A stretch of 64,000 bases of DNA, taken from assembly GCF_008831285.2 (NCBI RefSeq), contig NC_045140.1, positions 28,166,131-28,230,130 on the forward strand, written 5' to 3'. Within the stretch, counting starts at the first letter, position 1. Each line of letters starts with the position of its first letter. The stretch is from Nymphaea colorata. Its lineage: Eukaryota > Streptophyta > Magnoliopsida > Nymphaeales > Nymphaeaceae. The notes beneath the pieces are model-generated. The model worked only from the letters and a program-made list of their open reading frames with translations. It made no database searches and had not been told where the DNA came from. This document shows positions 22,003 to 35,229 of the stretch, one piece after another. Both the position numbers and the translations under genes were made by a program.

Positions 22003-25000
22003 GTGTGTGTGCATTGTATGTGTGTTTTTGTTTGAACGTTTATGTTTTCACTCATGTGTACATGTGCCACTGTAGATAATTATATTCTCTCCTTTTTTTG
22101 AAAGTTAACTAATTCGGAAAGGGCATGATCATTAACATTTATGTGTTGGTTTTCTCATATTTGTACGTTCTCTGAGGCTTTTTTTATTTTTCCCAGCATT
22201 TCAACCACTTGCTGGCATCAACTGATCCAGATATCCTCTTAGCTGCACTTCAAACACTAAATGCTCTTGTGAAGATAAATCCCTCAAAGCTTCATGTCAG
22301 TGGGAAAATGATTGGTTGTGGTTCTCTCAATAGCATTTTACTTTCTCTAGCTCAGGGATGGGGAAGCAAAGAAGAAGGCTTGGGTTTATTCGGATGTGTC
22401 CTGGCCAATGAGCAAAGGCAAACAGATAATTTACACATTCTTTCAACTGATCCTGAGAAAGACTGTCGGGACTCACATTATCGATTGGCTTCTACTTTGC
22501 ATTTTGAATTCCGTCCCGCTAGTGATGAATTACATCCTTCCAGTTTGTGTACTATACATATCCCTGATATACATAAATGGCAGGATGATGATTTAGCCAT
22601 TATGAGAGGATGTATTAAACAGTATAAAGTGCCTTTAGAGCAAAGATTTTCTCTGTTTTCAAGAATCAGATTTGCTAGGGCTATGCGTTCTCCTATTGCT
22701 GCTCGAGATTACAGCAAAATATGTCTTCTTGCCTTTATTGCATTGGTTCAGTCTAATGATGCCCATGATGAATTGGTAGCTTTTTTTGCAAATGAACCAG
22801 AATTTACTAATGAACTGCTAAAGCTTGTACGGTCTGATAATGCTGCTGTTCCAGAAGAGATCAGGACTCTTGCTGTGGTCGCACTTGGAGCACAATTAAC
22901 AGCATATTCATCTTCTCATGAGCGGGCTCGTGTACTTAGTGGATCTAGTGTTATTGCTGGAGGTGCAGTGGGGAACCGTATGGTTCTCCTTGGTGTACTC
23001 CAAAAGGCCGTCATCTCACTTGGAAGCTCATCTGATGCTTCTTGTGTTTCATTTGTTAGTGCTCTCTTGCATGTTTTTCTTCTGCATGTTATATCTTCTT
23101 CTAGCTCCGGAAGTTCTGTGAGAGGTTCTGGATTAGTTCCAGCCCTTTTGCCACTTCTGCAGGATGTGGAATTGAGTCATATGCACCTTGTTTGTTCTTC
23201 AGTCAAGATCCTTCAGAAACTTATGGATTACAGCAATGCAGCTGTTTCCTTGTTCAAGGACCTTGGAGGAGTTGACTTATTAATTCAAAGGTTACAAGTA
23301 GAGATTAACAGGGTTCTTGATGCTGGTGCTGTGAATAGAAGTCCGATGGTTATTGGTGATGCATCGATTTCTGGAGATGATATTGTCTACACCCAAAAGC
23401 ATCTTATCAAGGCTTTGTTGAAAGCACTTGGATCTGCTACCTATGCTCCAACAAACTTTGGAAGGTCCCAAAACTCCTATGAGAATACTTTGCCTGCTTC
23501 GTTAGCCGTAATATTCCGCAACACAGAAAAATTTGGAGGAGATATCTATTTCTCAGCAGTCACAGTAATGAATGAAATTATTCACAAGGATCCTACCTGC
23601 TTCTCAATTTTGTATGAGGCAGGCCTTCCTGATGCATTTCTGTTTTCAGTGGTCAATGGTGTCCTCCCTTCCGCAAAAGCAGTTTCATGTATACCTAGTG
23701 GTCTTGGTGCTATTTGCCTTAATGCGAAAGGATTAGAGGCAGTAAAGGAACATAATGCCTTGCATTTTCTCATGGAGGTTTGTACATCTCGAAAGTACTT
23801 GGTTGCTATGAATGAGGGTATTGTTTCTCTTGCCAATGCTCTGGAGGAGCTTTTGCGCCATGTTTCCACGTTGCGGAGTATTGGTGTTGATATAATAATA
23901 GAGATTATTGAAAAACTTGCTGCTATGGAAGATAGAACACATGAAGTGTTCGAAAAGGAAATGCCAATGGAAACAGATGCCGAGGAAAAGGTGAATGAAG
24001 GGGATGCAATGGATTCTGATGGGGTTTCTGCTGAACGTTTTTTCCAGCTGTGTGTGTTTCATGTGATGCTACTTATACATCGCACTATGGAAAATGCAGA
24101 AACTTGTAGGTTGTTTGTTGAGAAAAAGGGGCTTGAGGCTATGATAAAACTGCTCTTACTACCAAACATTGCGCAGTCATCTGAAGGTTTGTCCACCTCT
24201 ATGTACACGGCATCTGTTTTTAGAGGATTTACTCAGCAACATTCTGGTCCACTGGCACAAGTTTTCTGCTCTTCTCTAAGGAGTCATTTAAGAAAAACTT
24301 TGAGCTTGTTGAACTCTGATCCTGGATTGTTTGTATTGAATCCACAAGCTGAACCTGACAGGGAGATGTTTTCCAGCCTTTTTGTTGTGGAATATCTTCT
24401 CTTTCTTATTGATGCATCCAAGGAGAATCGTTGGTTGACTGCATTACTTAATGAGTTTGGGAATGATAGCAAAGATGTTCTAGAAGATATGGGACGGTTG
24501 CATAGAGATGTTCTATGGCAAATATCTGTCCTTGAAGATTCCAAAGTTGATATAAGGGATGGTGGTGCCTGCTCTTCTGTTCAGTCCCAGAAATCTGACC
24601 TGAATGCACATGACAGTGGAGACCAGAGATTAAGTAGCTTTCGCCAGTTTCTTGATCCATTGTTGAGGCGTAGATTGTCTGGTTTTGGGGTAGAATCACA
24701 GTTTTTGGACTTTGTGAGCCTTTACAATGATGTTAGTCGTGCTTCAGGCATCCAGCGTAGATTGGGTATAGATGCTTTGTCAAACATGCGTATTGGTTCA
24801 AATCAGAGCCAACTGCAGGTCCCAATTTCTTCAGATGGTGTCTCCACAAGCAAGTCAGAGGGTGAACAACAGAGGTCCTTTTATACCTCATGCTGCGATA
24901 TGATGAAGTCACTATGCTTTCATGTCAGCCACTTATTTCTTGAATTGGGGAAAGTGATGGTGCTTCCTTCTCGACGACGGGATGATGCCACCACTTTGTC

Positions 25001-28000
25001 CCCATCAGCCAAGTCTGTCTTATCTACACTTGCTTGCATCATATTGGACGACTTGAACTTTGGTGGGCATGTTGATCCTTCTAGATCAGAGGCACTTGTG
25101 TCAACAAAATGTCGCTATATTAGGAAAATCATTGACTTCATTGATGTCATCCTTTTGGACCGGCCAGACTCATGTAATCCAATTTATGTAAATTGCTTTT
25201 ACAGTTACGGGGTTGTTCAAGCTATTCTGACAACATTTGATGCTACAACTCAGTTGCTTTTTGCAGTCAATAGAGTACCTGCTTCTCCCATGGAAACAGA
25301 GGATGCAGATATTGGAGGCAATGAAAAATTGGAAATGGAAACTTCATGGATTTATGGTGCATTAGGCAGCTACTGTTTACTTATTGACCACCTAGTAACA
25401 TCTTCTTTCATCTTGGCACCTTTTACAAAGCATTTGCTTGTTCAACCTCTGACATCTAGAAGCACTTCAAGAGACCCAGAGGCATTTGTGAGGATACTAC
25501 AATCCAAAGCGTTAAAAACAGTGGTTCCTATCTGGAATCATCCTCATTTTTCTGAGTGCAGTTATGAGTTCATAAGTGCCATTATATCTATTATTAGACA
25601 CATTTACTCTGGAGTTGAAGTAAAGAATCTAAGTAATGGAATTGGAACTCGAATCTCGGGGCCCCCTCCAGATGAGTCATCAATATCTATGATTGTGGAG
25701 ATGGGATTTTCAAGGACACGTGCAGAGGAAGCTCTGAGGCAAGTGGGAACAAACAGTGTAGAAATGGCAATGGAGTGGTTGTTCTCGCATCCAGAGGAAA
25801 CCCAAGAAGATGATGAGCTTGCTCGTGCTCTTGCTATGTCGCTAGGAAATGCCAGTTCGCTAATGGCAGATGACATGGCAGGAAGTTCAAGCAATGTGGA
25901 CCAGGAGGAGGAAAATGTGCATCTTCCTCCTGTTGATGAACTCTTATCATCATCTCTCAGGCTTCTAGAGACAAGGGAAAACTTGGCTTACCCTGTCAAG
26001 GACCTGCTTGTAATGATATGTTCTCAAAATGATGGTCATCATCGAAACAGGGTGATTTCTTTCATTGTTGAACACTTGAAGGTGTCTCATGTAGTCCCAG
26101 ATACTGGCAGTGGTACTATGTTATCTGCATTATTCCATGTTCTGGCATTGGTTCTTCATGAAGATGCTACTGCACGCGAGGTTGCTGCCAAGAGTGGTCT
26201 TGCGTTGGTATCTCTGGATTTGCTATCTATGTGGGAGCCGCATGCATCAGATGGAGAGAAACCTAATGTTCCGAAATGGGTGACAGCCTCTTTGCTATCT
26301 ATGGATCAGATGTTGCAGGTGGAAACAAAATGGAATCCTGAAATATTTGGCACTGAGCAGTTAAAGAAGGATGGAAACAAAGGCCAGAGTACTGCTGTAC
26401 ATGAAAATGGCCCGAACAATTTGAACCCTTCCACGTCAGCTGCCATCCAACTGTCTGCATCGGATCAGAAGAGACTTGTGGAAATCATTTGCAAATTTAT
26501 TTGGAAGCAGATTCCCTCTGAGACAATGCATGTTGTTCTACAGTTATGTGCCACCCTGACCAGAGATCATTCCATTGCAGTGAGCTTTCTTGAATCTGGA
26601 GGTTTGGTTTCACTTCTCTCCTTACCTACAGATTGTCTATTTCCTGGTTTCGACAGTATTGCAGCAACCATAATTCGTCATATTCTTGAGGATCCACAGA
26701 CCCTTCAGCAAGCAATGGAATTTGAGATACGTCATACATTAATGGGTTCCTTAAATAGGCATCCAAGTGGAAGAATGACACCACGCAATTTCCTTAGCAG
26801 CTTGGCTTCAGTGGTATGTAGGGAACCATCCATTTTCATGCTAGCTGCTCAATCAGTATGTCAAATAGAGATGGTGGGAGACAGACCTTATGTTGTCTTG
26901 CTGAAAGATCGTGAAAAGGAAAAGGGAAAGGATAAGGACAGATCATCTGAAAGAGATAAACTTCCAAATACAGATAATAAATTGAACTCTAGTGAAGTGA
27001 ATCCAGTTCCACTTCCAGGAAATGGGCATGCTAAAAGTGCCGATGGTAATTCCAAAACATCCAAGGCACACAGGAAACCTCCTCAAAGCTTTGTGAGTGT
27101 TATTGATCTTCTCTTGGATTCTATTGTCGCATTCGTTCCCTCACAAAAAGAGGAGGGTCAAGGAGATGGTAATCTTGGTGCCTCATCGTCAATGGAAATG
27201 GACATTGATGTTTCCATGAATAAGGGGAAGGGGAAAGCTGTTGCTACTGTACCTGATGAGATCAAACTGGGTAGCCTGGAAGCTCCAGCATCCCTTGCAA
27301 AGGTGGTCTTTATTTTGAAATTGTTGTCTGAGATACTTTTGACTTATTCTTCCTCAGTACATATTCTCCTTCGCAAGGATGCTGAAATTGGTAGCTTCCA
27401 TGGCCAACATCAAAGAGATGTTGCTGCAAATCGTCATGGAGGAATATTTCATCATGTTCTCCACAGTTTCCTTTCTTGTTCTGTAAATATTAAGAAGGAT
27501 AAGAAAGTTGATAGTGATTGGAGGCACAAATTGGCAACCAGAGCTGGTCAGTTCTTGGTAGCAGCTGCTGTTCGTTCTGCTGAGGGGCGAAAGAGGATTT
27601 TTACTGAGATAAACAGTGCCTTCATTGAATTTGTTGATGCAGCTGAACCGTTTGTGTACATGAAACCAAATTGTGAAATACAGGCATTTGTTGATCTCTT
27701 GAATGAGATTATAGCTGCTAGATCCCCCACTGGTTCATATATATCATCCGAAGCTGCTTCAACATTTATTGATGCTGGGTTAGTGCAGTCCATGACCAAA
27801 ATTCTCCAAGTATTGGACTTGGATCATGCTGATGCTCCCAAACTAGTAAGTGGCAGTGTTAAAGCTCTGGAGTCGGTTACTAAGGAACATGTCCATTCTG
27901 TTGACTCCACTATTCCAAGAGGTGAAACATTTATTCCATCTACTGGTCAGATCCAAACAAGCAGAGCAGATGGCGATGGCAACAATTTGCAATCTCTGGA

Positions 28001-31000
28001 GGATGCTTCACAGCCAGATGACACCGAGAGGGCAGGTGGCCCAACAGAGCCATTTAGTGGTGCCAATATCTCTGGGGGTTCAGACTCAGTTGCTGATGAT
28101 ATGGATCATGAACATGACATCAATGGCAGTTTTGTGCCTGAAAATGAAGATGATTTTATGCACGACAATTCTGAAGAAGCTGGTGGACTCCATACTGGTG
28201 CAGACGGTATTGGAATCTCCTTTGGTATTGAGCAGGGCGCTCAAGATAATCTTATTGAGGAAGATGATGACGAGGAAATGAGCAGTGATGGTGGAGAAGA
28301 AGTGGATGAAGATGAAGATGAGGATGATGACGGCAATGATGAGCTGGATGAAGATGAAGTTCATCACTTGTCGCATCCAGACACTGATCAGGATGATCAT
28401 GAAGTTGATGAAGATGAATTTGACGAGGATGTTATGGAAGAAGATGATGAAGATGATGAAAATGGTCTTATACTCAGACTAGAAGATGGTATCAATGGGA
28501 TCAATGTTCTTGACCACATTGAGGTGTTTGGCAGAGACAACTTTTCCAATGATGCCCTTCATGTAATGCCTGTTGAAGTTTTTGGTTCTAGGCGACCAGG
28601 TAGGACAACATCTATATACAACCTTCTTGGAAGAGCTGGAGATAATGGCATCCCTATTCAACATCCACTTCTGTTAGAACCTTCTGCTTCATCAAACATT
28701 TTGCAGAGGCGGTCAGGTACATCTGTCAGCCATCTTAGTCCAAGTGAACTTCAGTTGTTTTTATTAATTAATATGTTGTATATTATTATATTATTTTTTT
28801 AATTATGTGGTTATTACCATGTGCTTTCTCACTTGTCTATGATCCTGTCACAGATAATGCGGGTGGAGCAAGTTCCACTGATCAAAACTTTGAGAGTTTC
28901 TCAGCACATTTGGATGCTATTTTTCGTTCTCTTAGAAGTGGGCGGCAAGGAAACCGTCTGAACATATGGACAGAAGATGGCCAAGTACGGGGGGCATCTA
29001 ATGCTGCAATGGTCACCCAAAGCATGGAAGAATTCTTTGTGACACGTTTGAGGAAACCAAGCCAAGTTGAACCATCCACCAAACTCGGTGCTCCAGAGCA
29101 GCCATCACACAAAGGTGATGGTGAGGGTATAGAGGAGCCAATTGGGCAGAGGGAAGAGCCACCAAATGCTAACTCTGGCAATGAAAGCGAGCTTTTCCAG
29201 TCCTCAAATCTGGCAGGAGTGGATGGGAACAGAAATGCGGATACAGGCAACACAGATCATGTTTTTCTTCAAGAAGGAGATTTGGCAACCTCACAATCCC
29301 ATGGTAATGAGATGCAATATGAACGGAATGATGCAGTTCCAAGGGATGTTGAGGCAGTGAGTCAAGAAAGTGGTGGAAGTGGGGCAACCTTGGGGGAAAG
29401 CCTTCGTAGCTTGGAGGTTGAAATTGGAAGTGTGGATGGGCATGATGATGCAGGAGAAAGGCAGATAGGTGATCAGGCGAATCGGGCACGTAGAGTGGTA
29501 TCATCTGCAACTTCCTTGCCAATGAATAATGCTGATGCATCCCCACCAAATGTCAGTGAAGCACCACAAGATCCTGGTCAAGCAATTGATGAGGGCCGCC
29601 CAACTGAGAACCAGCAGGCTACTGGATCATTAGATACTGGGTCAATTGATCCTACATTTTTAGATGCTCTTCCAGAGGAACTAAGGGCCGAAGTCCTTTC
29701 TGCTCAGCAACATCAAGTGGCCCAGTCCTCAAACGAGCAGCCTCAGTCTGCAGAGGAAATTGATCCAGAATTCCTTGCTGCTCTTCCCCCAGATATCCGT
29801 GCTGAAGTTCTTGCACAACAACAAGCACAGAGGTTGCATTCTGCACAGGAACTGGAAGGGCAGCCAGTGGAAATGGACACAGTTTCTATAATTGCAACTT
29901 TTCCGTCAGATCTACGGGAAGAGGTAATTAATTGGTTAATTATCTTCTTGGTTCTTTGCCTCTCTCTCTTTGTAGCCATATTTTAGAAGCTATACAAGAA
30001 TTTTAAAACATTATCAAACATTCAGGTTTTGTTGACTTCATCTGATGCAATCTTGGCCAACCTAACACCTGCATTAGTTGCGGAAGCAAATATGTTACGG
30101 GAGAGGTTTGCACACCGGTACCATAGCCGAGCACTTTTTGGAATCCAATCTAGAAGCCGGCGTGGTGAGTCTTCTGCAAGGGGTGAAACTGCATCATCTA
30201 GCTTGGATAGAGTTGGAGGTATTCCTTCACGGAGATCCGGTGTAGGCAAGGTTATTGAAGCGGGTGGAGCTCCTCTAGTCGATACAGAAGCCTTAAAAGC
30301 CATCGTTCGGCTTCTACGCATTTTCCAGGTAAAGTCAATTTTCTCGTTGTTCTTTTATGCTGTTTTTTTAGTTGATCACCATATACTTTCAATTTATCTG
30401 CTTTTCAGCCCCTTTATAAAGGTCAATTGCAAAGGCTTCTGCTCAATTTATGTGCCCATCGTGATACACGTTCATCATTAGTGCAACTTCTAATGGATAT
30501 GTTGATGCTTGATGTATGGGGGCCCACCAATGTTACGGCCTCTGCAGAACCATCTTATCGTCTTTATGGATGTCAGAACTCTCTCATTTATTCTCGCCCA
30601 CAATTTTTGCATGGTAAGCAGTTAAGCATACTAGCTTAGTTTTGTGGATTGGGAAAGATTTAAATTGCAAACCTTTTCCTTTTAGTTTGATATAAATTTG
30701 GTGGGATGAATTATTGAAGTTCTTGTTGTTTGTATATTTGCTTTTTAACTTTTTCAGCTTGTATTTGTTTTCTTCTTTGCACTAAAGAAATGTATCTCTA
30801 ACACTTGTTTCATTTCACAGGAGTGCCTCCCATGGTCTCAAGGCGTGTTTTGGAAACATTGACATATTTAACTAAAAATCATCCTCAGGTGGCCAGGCTT
30901 TTGCTTCATCATCAGCTGCTTAAGCCCTCTTCACAAGTAAGTTCTGATAGGGGACGTGGTAAGGCTATAATGGGAAGTGAAGAGCCAGCAAGTGAGCAGT

Positions 31001-34000
31001 ATCAGAAAGGTGACGTTGGTATAGTTTTGCTCTTAAGCCTCTTGAATCAGCCATTGTACTTGAGGAGTGTGGCTCATCTTGAACAGGTATTTTCTGTGTA
31101 GGACACATGCATCTCATATCCATGAAAGGATACGCACAAAGACATGTTTTTTTTTTCAACAGGAAAACACATATATTTTGATTAGTTGTATTTGACATGC
31201 TTCTGTTTCTTGGATCAGTTGTTGAATCTCCTGGAAGTCATAATTGATAATGCTGAAAGAAATTCAGGCACAAGCGAAAAGGCTGAGGAGTCTAAGACAT
31301 CTGCATCACAGAATATCGGAAATGGTGCTGTATCCAGTACTGAGGCTGCTAGAACATCAACTAAGAATGAAACCAGTGCTCCTGTTGCTGGCGAAGCATC
31401 AGATGTTTCAACTTCTAGTGAATGTTGTGTATTACAGAATCTTCCAGGCACAGAGCTCAGACTTTTATGCTCTTTGCTTGCAAAAGAAGGGTATGTTGTC
31501 AGATGCTTACAGGCTCTTACTCTATTTTGTGCTACATAATGAGTGGACTTCATATTATTCTATAATTATGCATGTAGTAAGAGTTCCACATTGATGCTTA
31601 GGGCAAGTATAGTGCTAATGACCCTTCTAGAGATGAGGGTGTGCAAGTTTTGATGGTAAAATATTACGCTTCTTAAGTAGGTCACATACCTTTGTGTTTT
31701 TCTGGTGATGTTCAGGCGAAAAATTTCAGTTGGCTGTTTTTCTGCTTAATTGTTAAGCCTCATCAGTTACGTATGGAGCTTAATGTTAAACTTTCATTGT
31801 AAAATCAGTTTCCAGTTTTCCCCTTGATCAATGACCCTCGATCCCTGAGCCTGGAGCAGGCATCTTATTGGTGCTTTGGTTTCGTCAATGTTAATTTTTT
31901 TGGGTATTATTTCTGTCATGCTTATTTCATTTTACCTCAAAAAAGGAAAAAGGGTGCTGATTGGATTTTCCGCTGGAAAATGGAACTGAACGGTTTGATT
32001 AGATTTTCTTTTAAATTGCTTTTTTCTGACTATTGGATTTTCTTGTCCTGGCTTGACATGATTAAGTATTTTGAGGTAATCTAGCCTTGTTAATTTATGA
32101 GGGTATCGTGGTTCCTTGATGCTCTATATCCCATGTTCTTATGCTTGAAGAACTTTTACTTAAACCGTCTGCTGGTCATTTTGTGTCTGATCTTGTGATT
32201 ATTCATCAAGTCGATACGTTCAGCTCTTTCTTCTGCTTTCCCTTTTCTCAACAAGAAATAGAACAACAGGTTAATAAACAATTAGAATCTTATCTTTGTC
32301 TAGTTCTTGATTTGGGTTTCAGCATTTATAACCATCTGCAAATGCATAAAAATGTCTACTTTTTGATTGGGTTTCAGCAATTGAACACAAGGCTTATACA
32401 TCCATCTTGCGAATGCATGTAAATCAAGCATGGTGTCTGTTCTGGCCCCTTGGAACATCTTTGGGGAGCCTTTATAGCTTGGTTTCATATTTGTTCAGTC
32501 TCTCATATTTTTGTGCCTTCTCATCTTTATGTCATCCTGGGGGCTTCTTTTTAGTTCTTTTTGTGGGTGGGTGGCTGGGAAATGAGAAGAGGGGAATTCT
32601 TTGTCATATAGATAGTAGTGCTTTTTTTTTAATGAATGGAATAGAGTGGGCAATATTTTTCATTATTCTGTTGATGCCTGTTGCAGATTATCAGATCCTG
32701 TGTATGGTCTGGTTGCAGAGGTATTGAAAAAATTAGTTGCAATAGCTCCCATTCATTGCCATCTTTTTATTAAGGAGCTAGCTGGCTCTGTCAGAAATTT
32801 GATGAGGTCTGCAATGGATGAATTGCATGGGTATGGGGAATCCGAAATAACCCTGGTCAGCATGGATTTGACAGATGGAACCGCTATTCTTAGAGTTCTG
32901 CAGGCATTGAGCTCTCTTGTTTCATCCTTAGTGGAGAAGGAAAAGGATGTTCCTGTTTATGAAAAGGAGCAGAATGATGCATTTTGTCAAGTAAAAGATA
33001 TAAATGAAACTTTGGAGCCCCTGTGGCTGGAGCTGAGCAATTGCATTAGCAAGATAGAGAATTCTTCCGAATCTGCCATGGGGTTATCTTCAAACTATGG
33101 AAATTTTTTGTCAATGTCCACCAGTGCGACACCCCCACTTCCAGCTGGTACCCAGAACATATTACCATATATAGAATCATTTTTCGTAGCATGTGAAAAG
33201 TTGCATCCTGAGCAGCGTGTAGCTTGTCAGGACATTGTAGGTGGAGCAAATTCTGAGGCTGAAGAAGCTTCATCATCTAACAGATCCCAGTCAAAATCTG
33301 ATGACAAGCATAATGCATTTGTGAAGTTCACAGAAAAGCACAGGAAGCTTCTAAATGCATTTATCAGGCAAAATCCTGGGTTGCTGGAAAAATCTTTCTC
33401 CCTTATGTTGAAGGTGCCACGGTTCATTGATTTTGACAATAAGCGTGCTCACTTCCGCTCTAAAATAAAGCATCAACATGATCATCATCATAGTCCTTTG
33501 AGAATCTCAGTTAGGAGAGCTTACATCCTTGAAGACTCATATAATCAGCTACGCATGCGTTCAACACAAGAATTGAAGGGTCGTCTTACTGTAAATTTTC
33601 AAGGAGAGGAAGGTATTGATGCAGGTGGTCTTACTAGGGAATGGTACCAGTTGTTATCAAGAGTAATTTTTGATAGAGGTGCTCTACTTTTTACCACGGT
33701 GGGAAATGAGTCCACATTTCAGCCAAATCCCAATTCTGTCTATCAGACAGAGCACCTCTCATACTTCAAATTTGTTGGTCGAGTGGTATGTATGTTTTCC
33801 CTACACGATTGATTATCTTGTAAATTCTCTGTTCCCTCTCCAACATAGATCATTAACATGTGTTACCTTGCAGGTTGGCAAAGCACTATTTGATGGTCAA
33901 CTACTAGATGTTCACTTCACTCGATCCTTTTATAAGCACATCCTAGGTGTGAAGGTCACATATCATGATATAGAGGCCATAGATCCGGATTTCTTTAAAA

Positions 34001-34284
34001 ACTTGAAGTGGATGCTTGAGGTTTGCTATATTGTCCATGTTTTAGCAATTTTTTTTTATCCTCAATTGGAAGCTCACTTTTTGGTTTCTGATCTGGAATG
34101 CAGTGCTAATTTATTTGTTTGGATGCCTATGCAGAATGATATTAGCGACATACTGGACCTGACATTTAGCATGGATGCAGATGAAGAGAAGCTCATCTTA
34201 TATGAGAGAACTGAGGTATGGTTTTCCTTATGTTGAATGTCTTGTTAGCTATGTCACATGGGTGTTGGGTGCGAGTGCATGATG

Positions 34285-34325
<41 letters not shown>

Positions 34326-35158
34326 GTTATATAAGTAATTTGATTTGTCTATATTTTTAAACTTTTTTTTATCAAGGTTACCTTAATCTCATACAAAATT
34401 CAAAGTTTTATTAAATAAAATAAAGGGGGAAGAGGGAAAGGCAGGAGAAGGAAAAACAATGACAAAAAAAAAAACAAGAGAAAAGAAGAACGGGTGCGGT
34501 CAGCAGCACCTGACTCGGATTGACCGACTCGGGTCCAGTGTCAGGCCGGCCGCATCGGTGCGGGTGCGCCGCTACCCGTGTGACTTAGTTGTTAGCAGGG
34601 GTAGCTGACCAGGTGTATTTCTGATGCAGGTTACTGATTATGAGTTGATCCCTGGTGGTCGGAATGTGAGAGTTACAGAAGAGAACAAGCATGAATATGT
34701 TGACCTTGTTGCTAAACATAGACTCACAACTGCAATCCGTCCTCAAATAAATGCCTTCATGGAGGGCTTTAATGAGCTTATCCCCAGGGATCTAATATCC
34801 ATCTTTAATGACAAGGAGTTGGAATTATTGATTAGTGGCCTCCCAGAAATCGACTGTAAGTTCCTTGGTTTGTATGCTTTGTTACAACGCTCATTGATGT
34901 GGATTTCAATCTTTTCCTGTTTTTGTATATGTTGTATCCTCACAAGTCACAATGAGACGCATATTTGATTTCTTTCCCAATATTATTTCATAGTGGATGA
35001 TCTGCGAGCAAACACCGAGTATTCAGGATACACAGTGGCATCGCCTGTCATACAGTGGTTTTGGGAGGTGGTTCAAAGTTTCAGCAAAGAGGATAAGGCT
35101 CGGCTTTTGCAGTTTGTAACTGGCACCTCCAAGGTAGTACCTCTCTCTCTCTCTCTCT

Positions 35159-35229
<71 letters not shown>

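Noticed and set aside
27850-28482. Met/Lys-rich frames and minus-strand Ile-rich frames over the UPL acidic tract
   Set aside because: Shadows of the GAT/GAA-rich acidic coding sequence in other frames.
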